A DNA stretch of 64,000 nucleotides from Ensifer oleiphilus (GCF_013371465.1 NZ_JABWDU010000003.1:806001-870000); one strand, 5' to 3'; positions 1 through 8,726 are shown, counted from the first letter of the stretch. Translations and numbers: made by a program. Notes: generated by a model from the letters alone, not told the origin.

Positions 1-58
1 ATTCGATGAAACGGGTGACCCCGTCTTCGAAGTTCAATGCGATCCTGTAGCAGCTCAT
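1..58 (-). CDS. benC: benzoate 1,2-dioxygenase reductase BenC, N-terminal fragment (cut by window edge)
   Basis: Only the first 19 codons lie in the window. They read MSCYRIALNFEDGVTRFIE, which matches the start of the ferredoxin-reductase component of benzoate/toluate dioxygenases. In the family this protein carries a plant-type [2Fe-2S] ferredoxin domain followed by FAD and NADH domains and passes electrons from NADH to the BenAB oxygenase. It follows benB after a 42-bp gap on the same strand, the usual benABC order. A GGAGGG-type ribosome site lies just upstream of the ATG. The rest of the gene is outside the window. Confidence 0.85.
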   Translation of the reverse strand, partial: MSCYRIALNFEDGVTRFIE

Positions 59-100
59 GGAACCCTCCTCTTCAGTCCCTGTTCCGACCGGCAACGTGCG

Positions 101-589
101 TCAAAGGTGATAGATGTCGACGACCTGGCGGATGTAGTCGTTCTTCAGCACGATCTTCTTGCTGGCGATCAGATACCCGTCGCCGTGCTTATGCAGCGTA
201 ACGAACATGGTGCCGAAGAACTGGTCGGTGACCTTGTAGCGATGGTTCAAGGTCTGGAAGTTGTAGCGCACGTCGACCGCGTCGCCCCGGTCCTCGACAA
301 TCTCGACATTCGTCACGTTGTGGCTGGTGCGCGGTTCGGGTGTCGACGCGCCGGAGCGCTCGGTCTTGATGCGGAACACCCGGTCCTCCAACCCGTCCCG
401 GCTTGGGTAGTAGATCAGCGAGATCTCGGAGTGCGGGTCCTCGGTCAGTTGATCGTCATCGTCCCAGGCCGGCATCCAGTAGGTCACATCAGGCGCATAG
501 CAGGTCAGCCATTCGTCCCATTGGCGATCGTCGAGCAGGCGTGCTTCTTGATAGAGAAAGCCGCAGATGGCATCGTAGGAAGTGCTCAT
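101..589 (-). CDS. benB: benzoate 1,2-dioxygenase small (beta) subunit
   Basis: This 162-residue protein is the beta subunit of a Rieske-type ring-hydroxylating dioxygenase. It has the usual family length and the expected start ([21 protein letters not shown]) and C-terminus. Beta subunits have a cone-like SnoaL/NTF2 fold and stabilise the alpha3beta3 oxygenase; they carry no metal centre. The open frame continues upstream through benA, but the ATG at 589 overlaps the benA stop by four bases (ATGA), which indicates translational coupling and decides the start. The product works with BenA and BenC to make the cis-diol of benzoate. Confidence 0.93.
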   Translation of the reverse strand: MSTSYDAICGFLYQEARLLDDRQWDEWLTCYAPDVTYWMPAWDDDDQLTEDPHSEISLIYYPSRDGLEDRVFRIKTERSGASTPEPRTSHNVTNVEIVEDRGDAVDVRYNFQTLNHRYKVTDQFFGTMFVTLHKHGDGYLIASKKIVLKNDYIRQVVDIYHL

Positions 590-1944
590 GCGACCACTCC
601 GCTCTTTTCGGCCACAAGCGCATCGCGCATAACCTTGGCCCAGTATTCGTGCTGGCGGACGAAAAGCCCCTCGTCCTCGCTGCGCTCGCCTGACAACAAC
701 GGCTCGATGCCCATGCGCCTGGCGTTTTCGTCCGCGCCGTCGATCCACAACGGCGCACCGCGCGACAGGTCGTTCCAGAGCGCGGTCGTTCCGGCGTAGC
801 CCTGCTGGCAAGCTCGGAATTCCTCCAGGTCGTCGGACGTCCCCATGCCGGAGACATTGAAAAAGTCCTCGTACTGGCGGATGCGCAACGCGCGATCGGC
901 GGCGCTTTCGCCTTTCGGCGCGAAACAGAAAATACTGATCTCGGTCTTGTCGACGCTGATCGGCCGCGTCACGCGGATCTGCGTGCTGAACTGATCCATC
1001 AGGAAGACGTTCGGATAGAGGCAGAGATTGCGGGTCTGGTTGACGATGAAATCCGCCTTGTCCTCGCCGACCCGTGCCACGATCTCGTCCCGCCGGTTGT
1101 AGACGGGGCGGACCTCTGGGTTCATGGTATTGGTCCACAGGAGGATATGGCCGTTGTCGAACCCGTAGACGCCGGCGACCGAGCGGCTCCAGCTGTTGGC
1201 GTCGACCGCCTTCGTGCCTTCATCGTTGCGCCGGCCCATGGTAGCGGCGTAGTTCCAGTGCACGGAGCTGACGTGGTAGCCGTCGCAACCGTTCTCCATC
1301 TGCAGTTTCCAGTTGCCATCATAGATGTAGGACGAATTGCCCCTCAGCACTTCCAGTCCATCGGGCGCCTGATCGACGATCTGGTCGATGATGACTTTCG
1401 TCTCGCCCAGATAGTCCTCCAGGGCTGGAACGTCTTCCTTGAGACTGCCGAACAGGAAGCCACGATAACTTTCGAACCGAGCAACACGCCTCAGGTCATG
1501 CGAGCCGTCCTTGGCAAACTGCGGCGGATACTGCGTCGACTTTTCGTCCTTGACCTTCAAGAGCTTGCCGCTGTTGGAAAAGGTCCAGCCGTGGAAGGGA
1601 CAGGTGAAGCTGCCCTTGTTGCCGTGCTTGCGGCGGCACAACATCGCGCCGCGATGCGCACAGGCATTGATGACCGCATGCAGTTCGCCGTGCTTGTCGC
1701 GCGTGACGACTACCGGCTGACGGCCGATATAGGTGGTGTAGTAGTCGTTGTTGTCAGGGATCTGGCTCTCATGGGCCAGATAGACCCAGTTGCTTTCGAA
1801 GATGTGCTTCATCTCCAGCTCGAACAGGTCTTCGTTGGTGAAGATATCGCGGCGGCAACGGAATATGCCGGCCTCCTTGTCGTCCTGCACGGCGGTGGCG
1901 AGCAGATGATTGAGGTCCCGGGCCTTGTCGATGATCGCAGACAT
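586..1944 (-). CDS. benA: benzoate 1,2-dioxygenase large (alpha) subunit
   Basis: This 452-residue protein is the catalytic oxygenase subunit that dihydroxylates benzoate with O2 and electrons from BenC. The Rieske [2Fe-2S] ligands are visible as C95-x-H97 and C115-x2-H118. The mononuclear iron region follows with D221, H224 and H229, and an acidic stretch near residue 375 (GTSDDLEEF) would supply the third ligand. Length is normal for BenA/XylX. A GGGAGA ribosome site precedes the ATG. It lies 109 bp downstream of catA on the same strand and overlaps benB. Toluate or anthranilate dioxygenase is the main alternative, but the neighbouring cat genes favour benzoate. Confidence 0.93.
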   Translation of the reverse strand: MSAIIDKARDLNHLLATAVQDDKEAGIFRCRRDIFTNEDLFELEMKHIFESNWVYLAHESQIPDNNDYYTTYIGRQPVVVTRDKHGELHAVINACAHRGAMLCRRKHGNKGSFTCPFHGWTFSNSGKLLKVKDEKSTQYPPQFAKDGSHDLRRVARFESYRGFLFGSLKEDVPALEDYLGETKVIIDQIVDQAPDGLEVLRGNSSYIYDGNWKLQMENGCDGYHVSSVHWNYAATMGRRNDEGTKAVDANSWSRSVAGVYGFDNGHILLWTNTMNPEVRPVYNRRDEIVARVGEDKADFIVNQTRNLCLYPNVFLMDQFSTQIRVTRPISVDKTEISIFCFAPKGESAADRALRIRQYEDFFNVSGMGTSDDLEEFRACQQGYAGTTALWNDLSRGAPLWIDGADENARRMGIEPLLSGERSEDEGLFVRQHEYWAKVMRDALVAEKSGVVA

Positions 1945-2022
1945 GATCTATCTCCCGCAAAGCGCGCACATCAGGGCGCAGCCTTTGCAACACAGTCGTT
2001 TATGACGATAATTGTCGGGGGT

Positions 2023-2042
2023 GGCGGCCCATCCGGGCCGCC
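2023..2042. terminator. perfect 8-bp hairpin between catA and benA
   Basis: GGCGGCCC and GGGCCGCC form a perfect stem with a 4-nt loop, 11 bases past the catA stop. On the catA strand no T-run follows, so it may be a partial terminator, an attenuator or an mRNA-stability element separating catBCA from benABC rather than a full stop. Confidence 0.4.
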
Positions 2043-2053
2043 GGTTTTGCCGC

Positions 2054-2992
2054 TCAGGCGGCCGCGCGCTTGCGCTGTTCGTTGACCTGGTTGTCGATGC
2101 CGTCGACCAGCGCCGTCAGGTGGATGTCGAACTTGATTTCCGCGAAGGGCCCGGCCAGGCCGTTGGCCTTGATGCTGGCCTCGTCGGTCCGTTCGGTGAC
2201 GGCTGGAACCAGCCCGTCCCTTGTCGCATAGGCGAAATCGTCATCAACAAGCGGATCGCCTTCGATGTTGATCTGGGTCGTCAGCTTGCGATGATCGCCG
2301 GCGCTGATGAACAGGTGGATGTGGGCCGGACGCTGGCCATGGCGACCAAGCGCCGACAACAGCCGTTCGGTCGGGCTGCCGGGTGGCACGCCGTAGCCAT
2401 GCGGCACGATGCTCTGGAACTTGTAACAGCCGTTTTCATCCGCAACGATGGTGCGACGCATGTTGAACGGCGCCTGCTTTCCCGTCGGATCGAAGTGGGA
2501 ATAGAAGCCGCGGGTGTCACAGTGCCAGACCTCGACGGTCGCGCCCGGCAACGGCTTGCCGTTGGCGCCGAAGACGGTGCCGTGCATGATCAGGGTGTGG
2601 CCGTTTTCGTCGGTGCCATCGTCGAGGCGGGCAAATCCGTGCGACACCGGCGCGCCGGCCACGTAAAGCGGGCCTTCGATGGTACGCGGGGTCGGATTTT
2701 CAATGCCGAGAGCCGCATCGATCGCATCGAGGCGCTCATCGAGAAAATGGTCGAGGCCAAGACCGGGCGAGATCAGCCCGGCCTGGCTGGTGGCGCCGAT
2801 CTCGTTGAGCCAGGCGATGCCGGTCCAGTATTCATCGGGGGTGATGTCGAGATCGTCGATGGCCTTGAACAAGTCAGACATGATCCGGTGGACGATCTGC
2901 TTGACACGCGGACTGCCGCCGTTGTTGTCGAGGCCGCTCAGAACCTTGAGAAAGTCCTGTGTCTCCGGCCTGTCGAAGATCTGCACGTTCAT
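2054..2992 (-). CDS. catA: catechol 1,2-dioxygenase (intradiol)
   Basis: This 312-residue non-heme Fe(III) enzyme cleaves catechol to cis,cis-muconate. The four iron ligands can be placed at Y164 (RGFYSHF), Y200 (PHGYGVP), H224 and H226 (RPAHIHLF), the same spacing as in characterised proteobacterial CatA. The N-terminal helical dimerisation domain of intradiol dioxygenases is present (residues 1 to about 100). An AGAGGAGG ribosome site lies just upstream of the ATG. It sits between catC and benA on the same strand and joins the dioxygenase output to the muconate branch. Confidence 0.95.
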   Translation of the reverse strand: MNVQIFDRPETQDFLKVLSGLDNNGGSPRVKQIVHRIMSDLFKAIDDLDITPDEYWTGIAWLNEIGATSQAGLISPGLGLDHFLDERLDAIDAALGIENPTPRTIEGPLYVAGAPVSHGFARLDDGTDENGHTLIMHGTVFGANGKPLPGATVEVWHCDTRGFYSHFDPTGKQAPFNMRRTIVADENGCYKFQSIVPHGYGVPPGSPTERLLSALGRHGQRPAHIHLFISAGDHRKLTTQINIEGDPLVDDDFAYATRDGLVPAVTERTDEASIKANGLAGPFAEIKFDIHLTALVDGIDNQVNEQRKRAAA

Positions 2993-3066
2993 TTTTCATC
3001 CTCCTCTTGGATTGCTCAATAAGTTCGCGCCTTTCGCGTCCTCCCGGGCGCAGCGCCAATGATTGT

Positions 3067-3357
3067 CTAGCTATCGTCCTCGCGAACCGACGAGGGATGC
3101 CGCACCAGCGGCGTCACCTCGATCTCCATGAATTTGAACAGCGGAAGGCCGGAGAGTATCTCGTGCAGTTCCGCATTGTCCTTCACGTCGAAAACGCTGT
3201 AGTTCGCGTACTGGCCGACGATCCGCCAGATGTGTCGCCACTTGCCGCTCATCTGCAGCTCCTGCGAATAGGCCCTTTCCCGGGCGATGATCTCGGCGGC
3301 CTCGGCCTGCGGCAGATCACCTGGAATGTTCACGTCCATGCGCACATGAAAGAGCAT
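3067..3357 (-). CDS. catC: muconolactone delta-isomerase
   Basis: This 96-residue protein starts MLFHVRMDVNIP, the typical CatC N-terminus, and contains the family's ERAYSQELQ and GQYANYSVFDV segments. CatC forms a decamer of ferredoxin-like subunits and isomerises (+)-muconolactone to 3-oxoadipate enol-lactone. A longer frame begins with TTG two codons upstream, but the ATG at 3357 matches the family start. It lies two bases after the catB stop, so the two genes are almost certainly co-translated. The next step, CatD/PcaD, is not in the window. Confidence 0.95.
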   Translation of the reverse strand: MLFHVRMDVNIPGDLPQAEAAEIIARERAYSQELQMSGKWRHIWRIVGQYANYSVFDVKDNAELHEILSGLPLFKFMEIEVTPLVRHPSSVREDDS

Positions 3358-3359
3358 GT

Positions 3360-4550
3360 TCAACCTCCCTGCCCGGCAATGCTGATCGTCTTGCGCAGCC
3401 CGTCACGCGTGAAGAAGGCGAGACGCTCTTCGTCGAGTTCGATGCCGAGCCCCGGCCCTGCGGGCACGGTCAGCTCAAACTCGCTGTAGGTGAGCGGCGC
3501 CGTCAGGATCTCTTCGGTCAGGAGCAGCGGCCCAAACAGCTCGGTGCCCCATTGAAGGTTGGTAAAGGTGGAGAACACCTGCGCCGACGCCACGGTGCCA
3601 ACGGCGCCCTCAAGCATCGTGCCGCCGTAAAGACCGATCCCGGCCGCGTCGGCGATAACAGCGACGCGCTGGGCATTGAACAGCCCGCCGCTTTGCTCGA
3701 TCTTGACGGCAAACACGTCGGCGCCACTGACTTTTGCGAGCTCGAACGCGCTTTCCGGGCCATGCAATGATTCATCGGCCATCAGCGCGACGGGAAAGCG
3801 ACGCACGAGCCGTGTCAATGCGGCAGCAGATGCGACCGGCTGTTCGACCAGGTCGCAACCGGCGTCCGCCAGGGCAGCCATGCCGTAGGCGGCATCCGTC
3901 TCGCTCCAGGCCATGTTCACGTCGACCCGCACCGAGGCGCGCTCGCCCAGCGCCCGCTTGATCGCCGCAACATGGGCAATGTCCTGGCGCAGCGGCCTTG
4001 CGCCGATCTTCAGCTTGAAGATCCGGTGGCGGCGCAGGTCGAGCATCTTCTCAGCCTCGGCGATATCGGTCTTCGTATCACCTGATGCCAGCGTCCAGGC
4101 GACGGCCAAGCGGCTTCGCAAGCGCCCACCCAGCAGTTCGCTGACCGGCTGGCCGAGCCGCTTGCCGTGGGCATCGAGCAGTGCCGTTTCAACCGCACAT
4201 TTGGCGAAGCGGTTCTCCTTGACCATCTTGCCGATGCGCGCCATCAGCGCTCGAACCGCGGTCGCGTCCTGACCGACCATGACGGGGCGAAAATAGGTAT
4301 CGACCGCGAGCTTCATGCTTTCCGGGCTTTCGCCGCCATAGGCCAGCCCCGCAATCGTGGTGCCCTCACCAATGCCGACGATGCCGTCGCTGCAATGGAC
4401 TTTGACCAGCATCAGGGTCTGGCCGTTCATGGTCGCCACCGAGAGCTTGTGCGGCCGGATGGTCGGCAGATCGACGAGCAGGGTCTCAATGCGCTCTACG
4501 AGAGGCAACGATGCTGCGGTCGGGCCAACGGATGTCAAGGTCGTGTTCAT
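3360..4550 (-). CDS. catB: muconate cycloisomerase
   Basis: This enolase-superfamily enzyme (396 residues from the chosen ATG) converts cis,cis-muconate to muconolactone. The catalytic K-x-K is K179/K181 (FKLKIG), metal ligands are D210, E236 and D259, and the second general base is K283 (AVKIEQ). Starts at 4589 (ATG) or 4592 (TTG) would add about 14 residues but would lie very near the expected promoter downstream of the CatR box, so the ATG at 4550 is preferred. It is the first gene of the leftward catBCA-benABC run. Chloromuconate cycloisomerase is a close relative but no chlorocatechol genes are near. Confidence 0.92.
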   Translation of the reverse strand: MNTTLTSVGPTAASLPLVERIETLLVDLPTIRPHKLSVATMNGQTLMLVKVHCSDGIVGIGEGTTIAGLAYGGESPESMKLAVDTYFRPVMVGQDATAVRALMARIGKMVKENRFAKCAVETALLDAHGKRLGQPVSELLGGRLRSRLAVAWTLASGDTKTDIAEAEKMLDLRRHRIFKLKIGARPLRQDIAHVAAIKRALGERASVRVDVNMAWSETDAAYGMAALADAGCDLVEQPVASAAALTRLVRRFPVALMADESLHGPESAFELAKVSGADVFAVKIEQSGGLFNAQRVAVIADAAGIGLYGGTMLEGAVGTVASAQVFSTFTNLQWGTELFGPLLLTEEILTAPLTYSEFELTVPAGPGLGIELDEERLAFFTRDGLRKTISIAGQGG

Positions 4551-4606
4551 GGGGCGACTTTGCGCCGGCCAAGAAGTCCCGTCCAACATCAATTGCGTCT
4601 GCTACG

Positions 4607-4621
4607 ATACCTTTCTGGTAT
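4607..4621. promoter_or_regulatory. CatR/BenM-type LysR operator (ATAC-N7-GTAT)
   Basis: ATAC CTTTCTG GTAT is an exact match to the ATAC-N7-GTAT dyad recognised by CatM/BenM/CatR-type LysR regulators. It lies between divergent catB (start 4550) and catR (start 4711). In this family the site controls both the catabolic operon and autorepression of the regulator, with muconate as inducer. Confidence 0.75.
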
Positions 4622-4710
4622 CATGGGTGAAAAAATGTCACCCTATCTGCACTTCCCGCGGTGCAGCATATCGTCGACACCAGCTAAATCGGTATAAGGA
4701 GTGCAAGCAA

Positions 4711-5682
4711 ATGATGGATCTCCGCCAGCTTCGCTATTTCGTCGCCGTCGCCCGCGAGCGAAACTTTACCCGCGCCGCCCAGATGCTGCACATCGCCCAA
4801 CCGCCCCTGAGCCGGCAGATCCAGTTGCTCGAGGAGGACCTCGGCGTCCCCCTCATCATCCGCACGAGCCGCCCGATCCGGCTGACCGAGGCAGGCCGTC
4901 TGTTTTACGAACAGGCGCTGCAGGTGCTCGGCCGGGTCGAACAGATGCAGTCGGCAACCCGTCGCATCGGCTTGAACCAGAACAGCGTCGTGTCCATCGG
5001 CTTCGTTGCCTCGACCTTGTATGGCGGGCTGCCCTCGCTCGTGCGAAAATTGCGCCAGCGCGCCCCGGATGTGGATATCCAACTGTTGGAAATGGTCTCC
5101 GTCCAGCAGATCCCCGCCCTCAAGGAGGGCCGCATCGACATGGGATTTGGCCGTCTGCGCCACAGCGACCCGAACGTGGTCGGCACAGTGTTGCGCGAAG
5201 AACGCCTAGTCGTCGCCATACCCAAAGATACGCCGCTTGCCGAGGATGCCTCACCGCTTGCGGTCGCTGCACTTGCCGGTCAGAAGGTCATCGTCTACCC
5301 CAAGGAGCCTCGCCCCGGCTATGCCGACCACGTGCTGAACCTGCTGCAGAGCCATGACGCGCGCCCAGCCGAGGTCCAGGAAGTGCGGGAAATCCAGACG
5401 GCCCTCGGACTGGTGGCCGCCGAAGCCGGCGTCTGCATCATCCCCTCCTCCGCGCGGCAGATGCGGTCTGACGTGCATTACCGCCTGCTTGAGGGAGAGG
5501 GCGCAACCTCGCCGGTCATCCTCAGCCATCGCGCCGGCGACAATTCCCGCTACATCGAACTCGTCAAACGGCTGATCGAGGAAATGTATGCGGAAAACCC
5601 GCCCTGGTTGGATCCGGCATACAATTTCGTTCCGACCCATGGCTCGATCGATAGCCCCGCCGCACACGTGGAGACGTTCTAG
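4711..5682 (+). CDS. catR: LysR-family regulator of catechol/benzoate catabolism
   Basis: The first 60 residues form the LysR winged helix-turn-helix (LRQLRYFVAVARERNFTRAA then QPPLSRQIQLLEEDLGVPL), followed by a periplasmic-binding-protein-like effector domain; total 323 residues. CatR and BenM respond to cis,cis-muconate and/or benzoate. The long open frame extends upstream, but an AAGGAG site at 4696-4701 places the start at the ATG at 4711 (4714 is also possible). It is divergent from catB over an ATAC-N7-GTAT operator, which strongly supports the specific role. Whether this protein also senses benzoate cannot be told from sequence. Confidence 0.88.
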   Translation: MMDLRQLRYFVAVARERNFTRAAQMLHIAQPPLSRQIQLLEEDLGVPLIIRTSRPIRLTEAGRLFYEQALQVLGRVEQMQSATRRIGLNQNSVVSIGFVASTLYGGLPSLVRKLRQRAPDVDIQLLEMVSVQQIPALKEGRIDMGFGRLRHSDPNVVGTVLREERLVVAIPKDTPLAEDASPLAVAALAGQKVIVYPKEPRPGYADHVLNLLQSHDARPAEVQEVREIQTALGLVAAEAGVCIIPSSARQMRSDVHYRLLEGEGATSPVILSHRAGDNSRYIELVKRLIEEMYAENPPWLDPAYNFVPTHGSIDSPAAHVETF

Positions 5683-5780
5683 CAGGAGCCATACCCGGCC
5701 TGGCAGGACGGTCACGTCGCCATCGTCGAAGCGGCGCGCTTGCCGGCCAGATAACCGTGCACGATTATCTCCATCTCGAC

Positions 5781-5804
5781 CGGCCGGGGTTGTTCAACCG
5801 GCCG
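5781..5804. terminator. hairpin between convergent catR and udgX
   Basis: CGGCCGGGGTTG and CAACCGGCCG form a 10-bp stem with a 2-nt bulge and TT loop in the 130-bp gap between the convergent catR and DUF4130-UdgX genes. Position suggests a bidirectional transcription stop; there is no strong T-run. Confidence 0.4.
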
Positions 5805-5812
5805 AACCACCT

Positions 5813-7282
5813 TCATGCCCTTGGCGCTGCAAGCGCGGCGACCGCGGCAAGGTCCTGCTTGAAATGGGCCATCTCGACCTCTCGGCGGGTGGCATCGGGA
5901 ATGCGCAGCAGGAAGGATGGATGAACTGTGACAAATACGGCCGGACCATGTTCTGAGCGCCGTATCGTTCCCCTGACATCTGATATCTTCGGGCGTTCGC
6001 CGGTGAGGGCGAACAGCGCTGTCGCACCCATCGCCACGACCAGGCTCGGCTTCACCAGTGCCAGTTCGAGGTCGAGCCACCATCTGCAATGTTCCACCTC
6101 GCCAGCATTGGGCCTTTGGTGCAGGCGCCGCTTGCCGCGCATCTCGTATTTGAAATGCTTGACGGCATTGGTGATATAGAGGGAACGGCGATCGAGCCCG
6201 GCTTCATGCGCCACCGCGTCAAAAAGCCTGCCGGCCGGTCCGACGAAGGGTCGCCCTGCCAGATCCTCCTGGTCTCCGGGCTGTTCGCCGACGATCATGA
6301 TTGGGGCATCGGCCGGCCCTTCGCCGAACACCGTCTGCGTGGCGCTGCAATGGAGCGGGCACCGCGTGCAACCAGCAGCCTCGGCACGAAGCTCCTCCAA
6401 TGTACCGCGCAACGGCGGTGGCGCATCGCGCGGCGCGTTTGCTGCGGCCTCAATACGCGCATGAAAGGCCGGCGGGTCCCGTGCCATTCGCTCGCCCATG
6501 GCAACGACGCTTGCCTCGGCACCTGCGATCATCGCGGGAATAAGCGAGGCTTCCGGCAGATTCTTCCAATACTTCTTCGGCATTTCCGCCTGCATCGCCC
6601 TCACCTTCAGTCGCGCAGGATTGAAGATGCTGGAAAAATAGGTGCGCCAGAGTTCTTCGGTGTCGTCCGACAAGGCTGTCTTTTGGCCCGGGATTGACGA
6701 CACCTCCAAGACCTTGCCGTCCCAGGCGGCGATGCCGCGCGGCGTTGCAATCATCCAATCCATGTCGAAGAACCGCCTGTGAAAGAACGGTGCGACCCTG
6801 GCAACAATGTAGTGATCCGGTTCGAACCATGCGACGAACCGTCGGCGTTCGGCGTCTCCACACGGGCCGACCTCCTTGAAGCGGACAAATGCCGTCATCT
6901 TGTGGCTGTCGCGCCGGACCGATTTTGCCAATGCGTGCAGGGTGGCGACGTCGCCATCCGTTGCGACATCCAGCAGGTTGCGGTCCCGTTGCAGTCGGTG
7001 GAGGACCCGGTAGAGAACGCCGAACCGAACCGGATCGGCATGACAGATGGCAGTGGCCGCAAGATCGAGGAACAGCCTGGGCACCGTCAACGCCGGCGTG
7101 GCATCCTTCAGCGCCGCTTTCTGCTCCGATACACCCCGCTCCTGATCAAACAAATCGGCGCTTGCATCGGTCCCTTGACGCCATTCAACCGCCTCTGGCG
7201 GTACGCCTGCGAGCAGCAGCCTGCGCGCCGCTTCGCGCCATTCGCCCAGTCCCCCCCGCCCCTCAAGCCCGACGACGCGCAT
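5813..7282 (-). CDS. udgX: DUF4130 and UdgX-family uracil-DNA glycosylase fusion
   Basis: This 489-residue protein has an N-terminal DUF4130 domain (about 1-280, with MTAFVRFKE and HRRFFDMDW motifs) and a C-terminal family 4/UdgX-type uracil-DNA glycosylase domain. The second domain shows C305, C308 and C312 and C399 for an iron-sulfur cluster, the GEQPGD motif (332-337), the UdgX-specific KRRLH loop (384-388) and an HPS motif (454-456). In characterised UdgX the loop histidine bonds covalently to the abasic site left after uracil removal. The ATG at 7282 overlaps the preceding radical SAM stop (TGATG); a TTG one codon upstream is possible. The fusion and pairing match the known TIGR03915/TIGR03914 and TIGR03916 association. 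Confidence 0.88.
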   Translation of the reverse strand: MRVVGLEGRGGLGEWREAARRLLLAGVPPEAVEWRQGTDASADLFDQERGVSEQKAALKDATPALTVPRLFLDLAATAICHADPVRFGVLYRVLHRLQRDRNLLDVATDGDVATLHALAKSVRRDSHKMTAFVRFKEVGPCGDAERRRFVAWFEPDHYIVARVAPFFHRRFFDMDWMIATPRGIAAWDGKVLEVSSIPGQKTALSDDTEELWRTYFSSIFNPARLKVRAMQAEMPKKYWKNLPEASLIPAMIAGAEASVVAMGERMARDPPAFHARIEAAANAPRDAPPPLRGTLEELRAEAAGCTRCPLHCSATQTVFGEGPADAPIMIVGEQPGDQEDLAGRPFVGPAGRLFDAVAHEAGLDRRSLYITNAVKHFKYEMRGKRRLHQRPNAGEVEHCRWWLDLELALVKPSLVVAMGATALFALTGERPKISDVRGTIRRSEHGPAVFVTVHPSFLLRIPDATRREVEMAHFKQDLAAVAALAAPRA

Positions 7283-8514
7283 CAAAACAGATCCAGCTGC
7301 TCGGGCTTGGGTTCGAACATCGAGCGCAAATCCGATCGGTCGATCAGTTTGTTCGGCGTCCAGCCCTCCGTCGACAGGAATGAACGCACCTTCTTGACCG
7401 AGACGTGCAGCCGGGCGAGATCCTCCAACCTCAGACGGCGCAAACGGCGTGCGGAAAGAATGGCCCTGACGGCCTTCGTGCCAAGGCCGGGAACGCGCAA
7501 CAGCGCCTCTCTCGACGCGGAATTGACGTCGAGCGGGAAAAAATGCCGATTGGCCAGCGCCCAGGAAAGCTTGGGGTCAAGCTTGAGATCGAGCATGCCA
7601 TCCGGCTGGTTGGCGGTGATCTCATCGATTTCGAACCCATAGAAACGATAGAGCCAGTCCGCCTGATAAAGCCTGTGCTCGCGCATCATTGGCGGCTTGA
7701 TCAGCGGCAGTTTGCGGGATGCATCGGGAATGGGACTGAAGGCCGAATAGTACACCCGGCGCAATCCGTAACTGCCATAGAGCCTGGCGCTCGTTGTAAG
7801 GACCACGCGGTCGTTGGCCTGGTCGGCCCCAACGATCATCTGCGTGCTTTGACCTGCCGGGACGAAACGCTTCTTTCGCTTGGTCTGCAGTGTCGCGTCA
7901 TTGGCCTCATCGATCTTCAGCCGCAGCTCCCCCATCGATCTGCGGATGTGAGCCGGCCGCTTTTCCGGCGCGTAGGCCGCAAGACCCGCGTCGGTCGGAA
8001 GTTCGATGTTGATGGAAAGCCGGTCGGCATAGAGGCCGGCTTGCTCGATCAAGAGCGGCGACGCCTCCGGGATCGATTTCAGATGAATGTATCCTGAGAA
8101 ATTGTGGTCAACGCGCAAGGCCCGGGCGATGCGGACCATCTCTTCCATCGTGTAATCCGATGACCGAATGATACCGGATGAGAGAAACAACCCTTCGATA
8201 TAGTTGCGCCGATAGAATTCCATCGTCAGCCAGACGACTTCTTCGACCGTAAACCTGGCCCGCTCGACATTGCTTGACGATCGGTTGATGCAATAGGCGC
8301 AGTCGTAGATGCAGAAGTTCGTCAGCAGTATCTTGAGGAGCGAAATGCATCTGCCATCGGGAGCGTAGGCATGGCAAATGCCGGAGCCTTCCGTCGAGCC
8401 CAACCCGCCGGTATCCGCCGAGCTTCGCTTGACGGTTCCACTCGAAGCGCACGAGGCGTCGTACTTTGCCGCATCCGAAAGGATTGCGAGCCGTTCTTTG
8501 AGTGATTTCTTCAT
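7282..8514 (-). CDS. radical SAM DNA modification/repair-associated protein (UdgX-linked)
   Basis: This 410-residue protein carries the radical SAM [4Fe-4S] motif C68-x3-C72-x2-C75 (CIYDCAYC), a TIM-barrel core, and a C-terminal helix-hairpin-helix (LLRVPGLGTKAVRAIL) typical of DNA-binding proteins. It fits the putative DNA modification/repair radical SAM family that is regularly linked to UDG-fold proteins; its reaction is not established. Spore photoproduct lyase is a more distant relative. The start codon follows a LexA box by only four bases, and no Shine-Dalgarno sequence is possible, so a leaderless mRNA is likely. It is translationally coupled to the UdgX gene. Confidence 0.85.
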   Translation of the reverse strand: MKKSLKERLAILSDAAKYDASCASSGTVKRSSADTGGLGSTEGSGICHAYAPDGRCISLLKILLTNFCIYDCAYCINRSSSNVERARFTVEEVVWLTMEFYRRNYIEGLFLSSGIIRSSDYTMEEMVRIARALRVDHNFSGYIHLKSIPEASPLLIEQAGLYADRLSINIELPTDAGLAAYAPEKRPAHIRRSMGELRLKIDEANDATLQTKRKKRFVPAGQSTQMIVGADQANDRVVLTTSARLYGSYGLRRVYYSAFSPIPDASRKLPLIKPPMMREHRLYQADWLYRFYGFEIDEITANQPDGMLDLKLDPKLSWALANRHFFPLDVNSASREALLRVPGLGTKAVRAILSARRLRRLRLEDLARLHVSVKKVRSFLSTEGWTPNKLIDRSDLRSMFEPKPEQLDLF

Positions 8515-8518
8515 GTTT

Positions 8519-8533
8519 GTTCACTATATGTTC
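8519..8533. promoter_or_regulatory. LexA (SOS) box of alphaproteobacterial type
   Basis: GTTC ACTATAT GTTC is a perfect match to the alphaproteobacterial LexA consensus GTTC-N7-GTTC. It covers the predicted -10 element and ends four bases before the radical SAM start codon, an ideal place for repression. Confidence 0.8.
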
Positions 8534-8551
8534 CATTCGCGCTTGCGTCAA
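8523..8551 (-). promoter_or_regulatory. sigma70-type promoter of the radical SAM-udgX operon
   Basis: On the minus strand TTGACG (8551-8546) and TATAGT (8528-8523) are separated by exactly 17 bases. The predicted start of transcription falls within about three bases of the ATG at 8514, implying a leaderless or nearly leaderless mRNA. The -10 lies inside the LexA box. Confidence 0.65.
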
Positions 8552-8726
8552 CATTCAAGGCGCTGCAATCCGGATCGTGCGCGCCATCGCGATTTACAGG
8601 GTGGCCGAAGATCATTGGAGATAGAGACGGGTCCGGCCGGGTGATGTCGACGGCACCGTCGAGCGAGGCGCTTGGAGCCGTTCGTTCCCGGCGGGCCACC
8701 GATCGGCATGGGTCCGCAACGGCCAC

